Origin: Paraburkholderia translucens
GTDB lineage: Bacteria; Pseudomonadota; Gammaproteobacteria; Burkholderiales; Burkholderiaceae
Length of the DNA: 64,000 nt
NCBI RefSeq assembly: GCF_020881035.1
Contig: NZ_JAJITC010000001.1
Location: forward strand, 62,001 to 126,000
Direction of reading: 5' to 3'
Under the pieces are notes generated by a model. That model was given only the letters and a program-made list of their open reading frames with translations, did no database searches and had not been told where the DNA came from. Made by a program: the position numbers and the translations under genes. Positions 63,611 through 64,000 of the stretch are shown piece after piece (the stretch's first letter is position 1; every line of letters starts with the position of its first letter).

Positions 63611-64000
63611 TCAGTTGAGCGGAAACAGCAGTCGCCCCGTCACGCTTGTGTACCGATATCCCGTGCCGCCGACCATGAAGCCGGACGCACGGTTGTTGGT
63701 CGTTTCAACGGCGATCTGCCACTGCACGGTCCGGCTGCGGTGATTCTGCAGGCCACCACGCACGCCCCAGATGTTGTCTGCCGCACCCGGCGTATTCTGA
63801 CGCCCGGCGTCGGCGCTTACGAAAAACACCATCTTGTCGCTGAGCGCGGTCCGCCACGAGAGACCACCCGAATACTCATTCAGCCAGCGCGGAGAGTAGT
63901 AATTGCCTTGATTGGGGTTGCTATCGGAGTACGTCCGGGTCTTGATATACGCGTTCAGTCCGCTGTTCGCCACCAGTTCATAGTTCCATCGCGTGCGCAG
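63611..64000 (-). CDS. outer-membrane beta-barrel protein, C-terminal part (cut by window edge)
   Basis: The last 129 residues of a leftward gene, open at the right edge. Alternating polar/aromatic beta strands (YEYSGGLSWRTALSD-like, YYSPRWLNEYSGGLSWR, GRQNTPGAADNIWGVRGG, TGYRYTSVTGRLLFPLN) are typical of a membrane barrel. The type (PgaA/BcsC-like polysaccharide exporter or other) cannot be fixed from this part. It converges with the DUF2182 gene. Protein ends in Asn rather than the usual Phe. Confidence 0.65.
   Translation of the reverse strand: MRTRWNYELVANSGLNAYIKTRTYSDSNPNQGNYYSPRWLNEYSGGLSWRTALSDKMVFFVSADAGRQNTPGAADNIWGVRGGLQNHRSRTVQWQIAVETTNNRASGFMVGGTGYRYTSVTGRLLFPLN

Overview
The window is a high-GC stretch of a beta-proteobacterial chromosome, most likely Burkholderiaceae and probably Paraburkholderia. 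The evidence is the family make-up: RND/NodT efflux, a DUF4148-like tail, small Burkholderia-type proteins, an aerobic-type cobalamin operon with CobG, a class I FBP aldolase, and AI-2E and FUSC exporters. This is inferred from remembered protein families, because no database search was possible. Genes are dense on both strands. No rRNA, tRNA, IS element, prophage or CRISPR array is visible. Two genes run off the edges: an RND pump on the left and an outer-membrane barrel on the right.

Layout. 1-3.6 kb: the end of an RND efflux operon with its NodT-type outer-membrane lipoprotein, then a Do-type periplasmic protease. 3.8-7.5 kb: a catabolic unit of a dihydroxyacetophenone-dioxygenase-like cupin, an MFS acid transporter, an SDR dehydrogenase and an IclR regulator, preceded by a clear sigma70 promoter and a GTGGA/TCCAC operator candidate. 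7.6-9.2 kb: an MreB homologue without mreC/mreD, followed directly by a two-TM SLATT-like protein. 9.2-17 kb: housekeeping and small genes (YceH, BON, HAD, 6-phosphogluconate dehydrogenase, sugar-efflux MFS, thioredoxin-like, YjbQ, class I FBP aldolase). 17-24 kb: a hybrid histidine kinase divergent from a Rieske-flavoprotein, GlgX, and a stand-alone receiver. 24.7-30.2 kb: YihY, ZapE, a tautomerase, transketolase and a cupin. 30-36 kb: small disordered proteins, MarC, a DUF3311-SSS symporter pair, and a diguanylate cyclase overlapping a repeat-containing membrane protein. 36.5-43 kb: FUSC, cupredoxin plus metallophosphoesterase, a Tat-type aldo/keto reductase, HAD, epoxide hydrolase and a disordered membrane protein. 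43.1-43.8 kb: a lower-GC patch with a DUF4279 gene and a 55-residue gene. 44-45.2 kb: beta-carbonic anhydrase and DUF1488.

45.5-54.2 kb holds most of corrin-ring synthesis in two divergent operons: cobL-cbiD-cobK-cobM leftward and cobG-cobH-cobI-cbiG/cobJ rightward. The set mixes the oxygen-dependent enzyme CobG with CbiD and CbiG, which belong to the anaerobic route, and shows no CobF. It is followed by an SbcCD/YhaNO-like ATPase-nuclease pair, a DUF445 protein, an AI-2E-type exporter with an extra soluble C-terminal domain, and a DUF1326/DUF2182 pair.

The best candidates for undescribed biology are the mreB-SLATT pair, the 55-residue ORF beside the DUF4279 gene, the hybrid cobalamin set, and a 10-bp inverted repeat that could mask the ribosome-binding site of the tautomerase.
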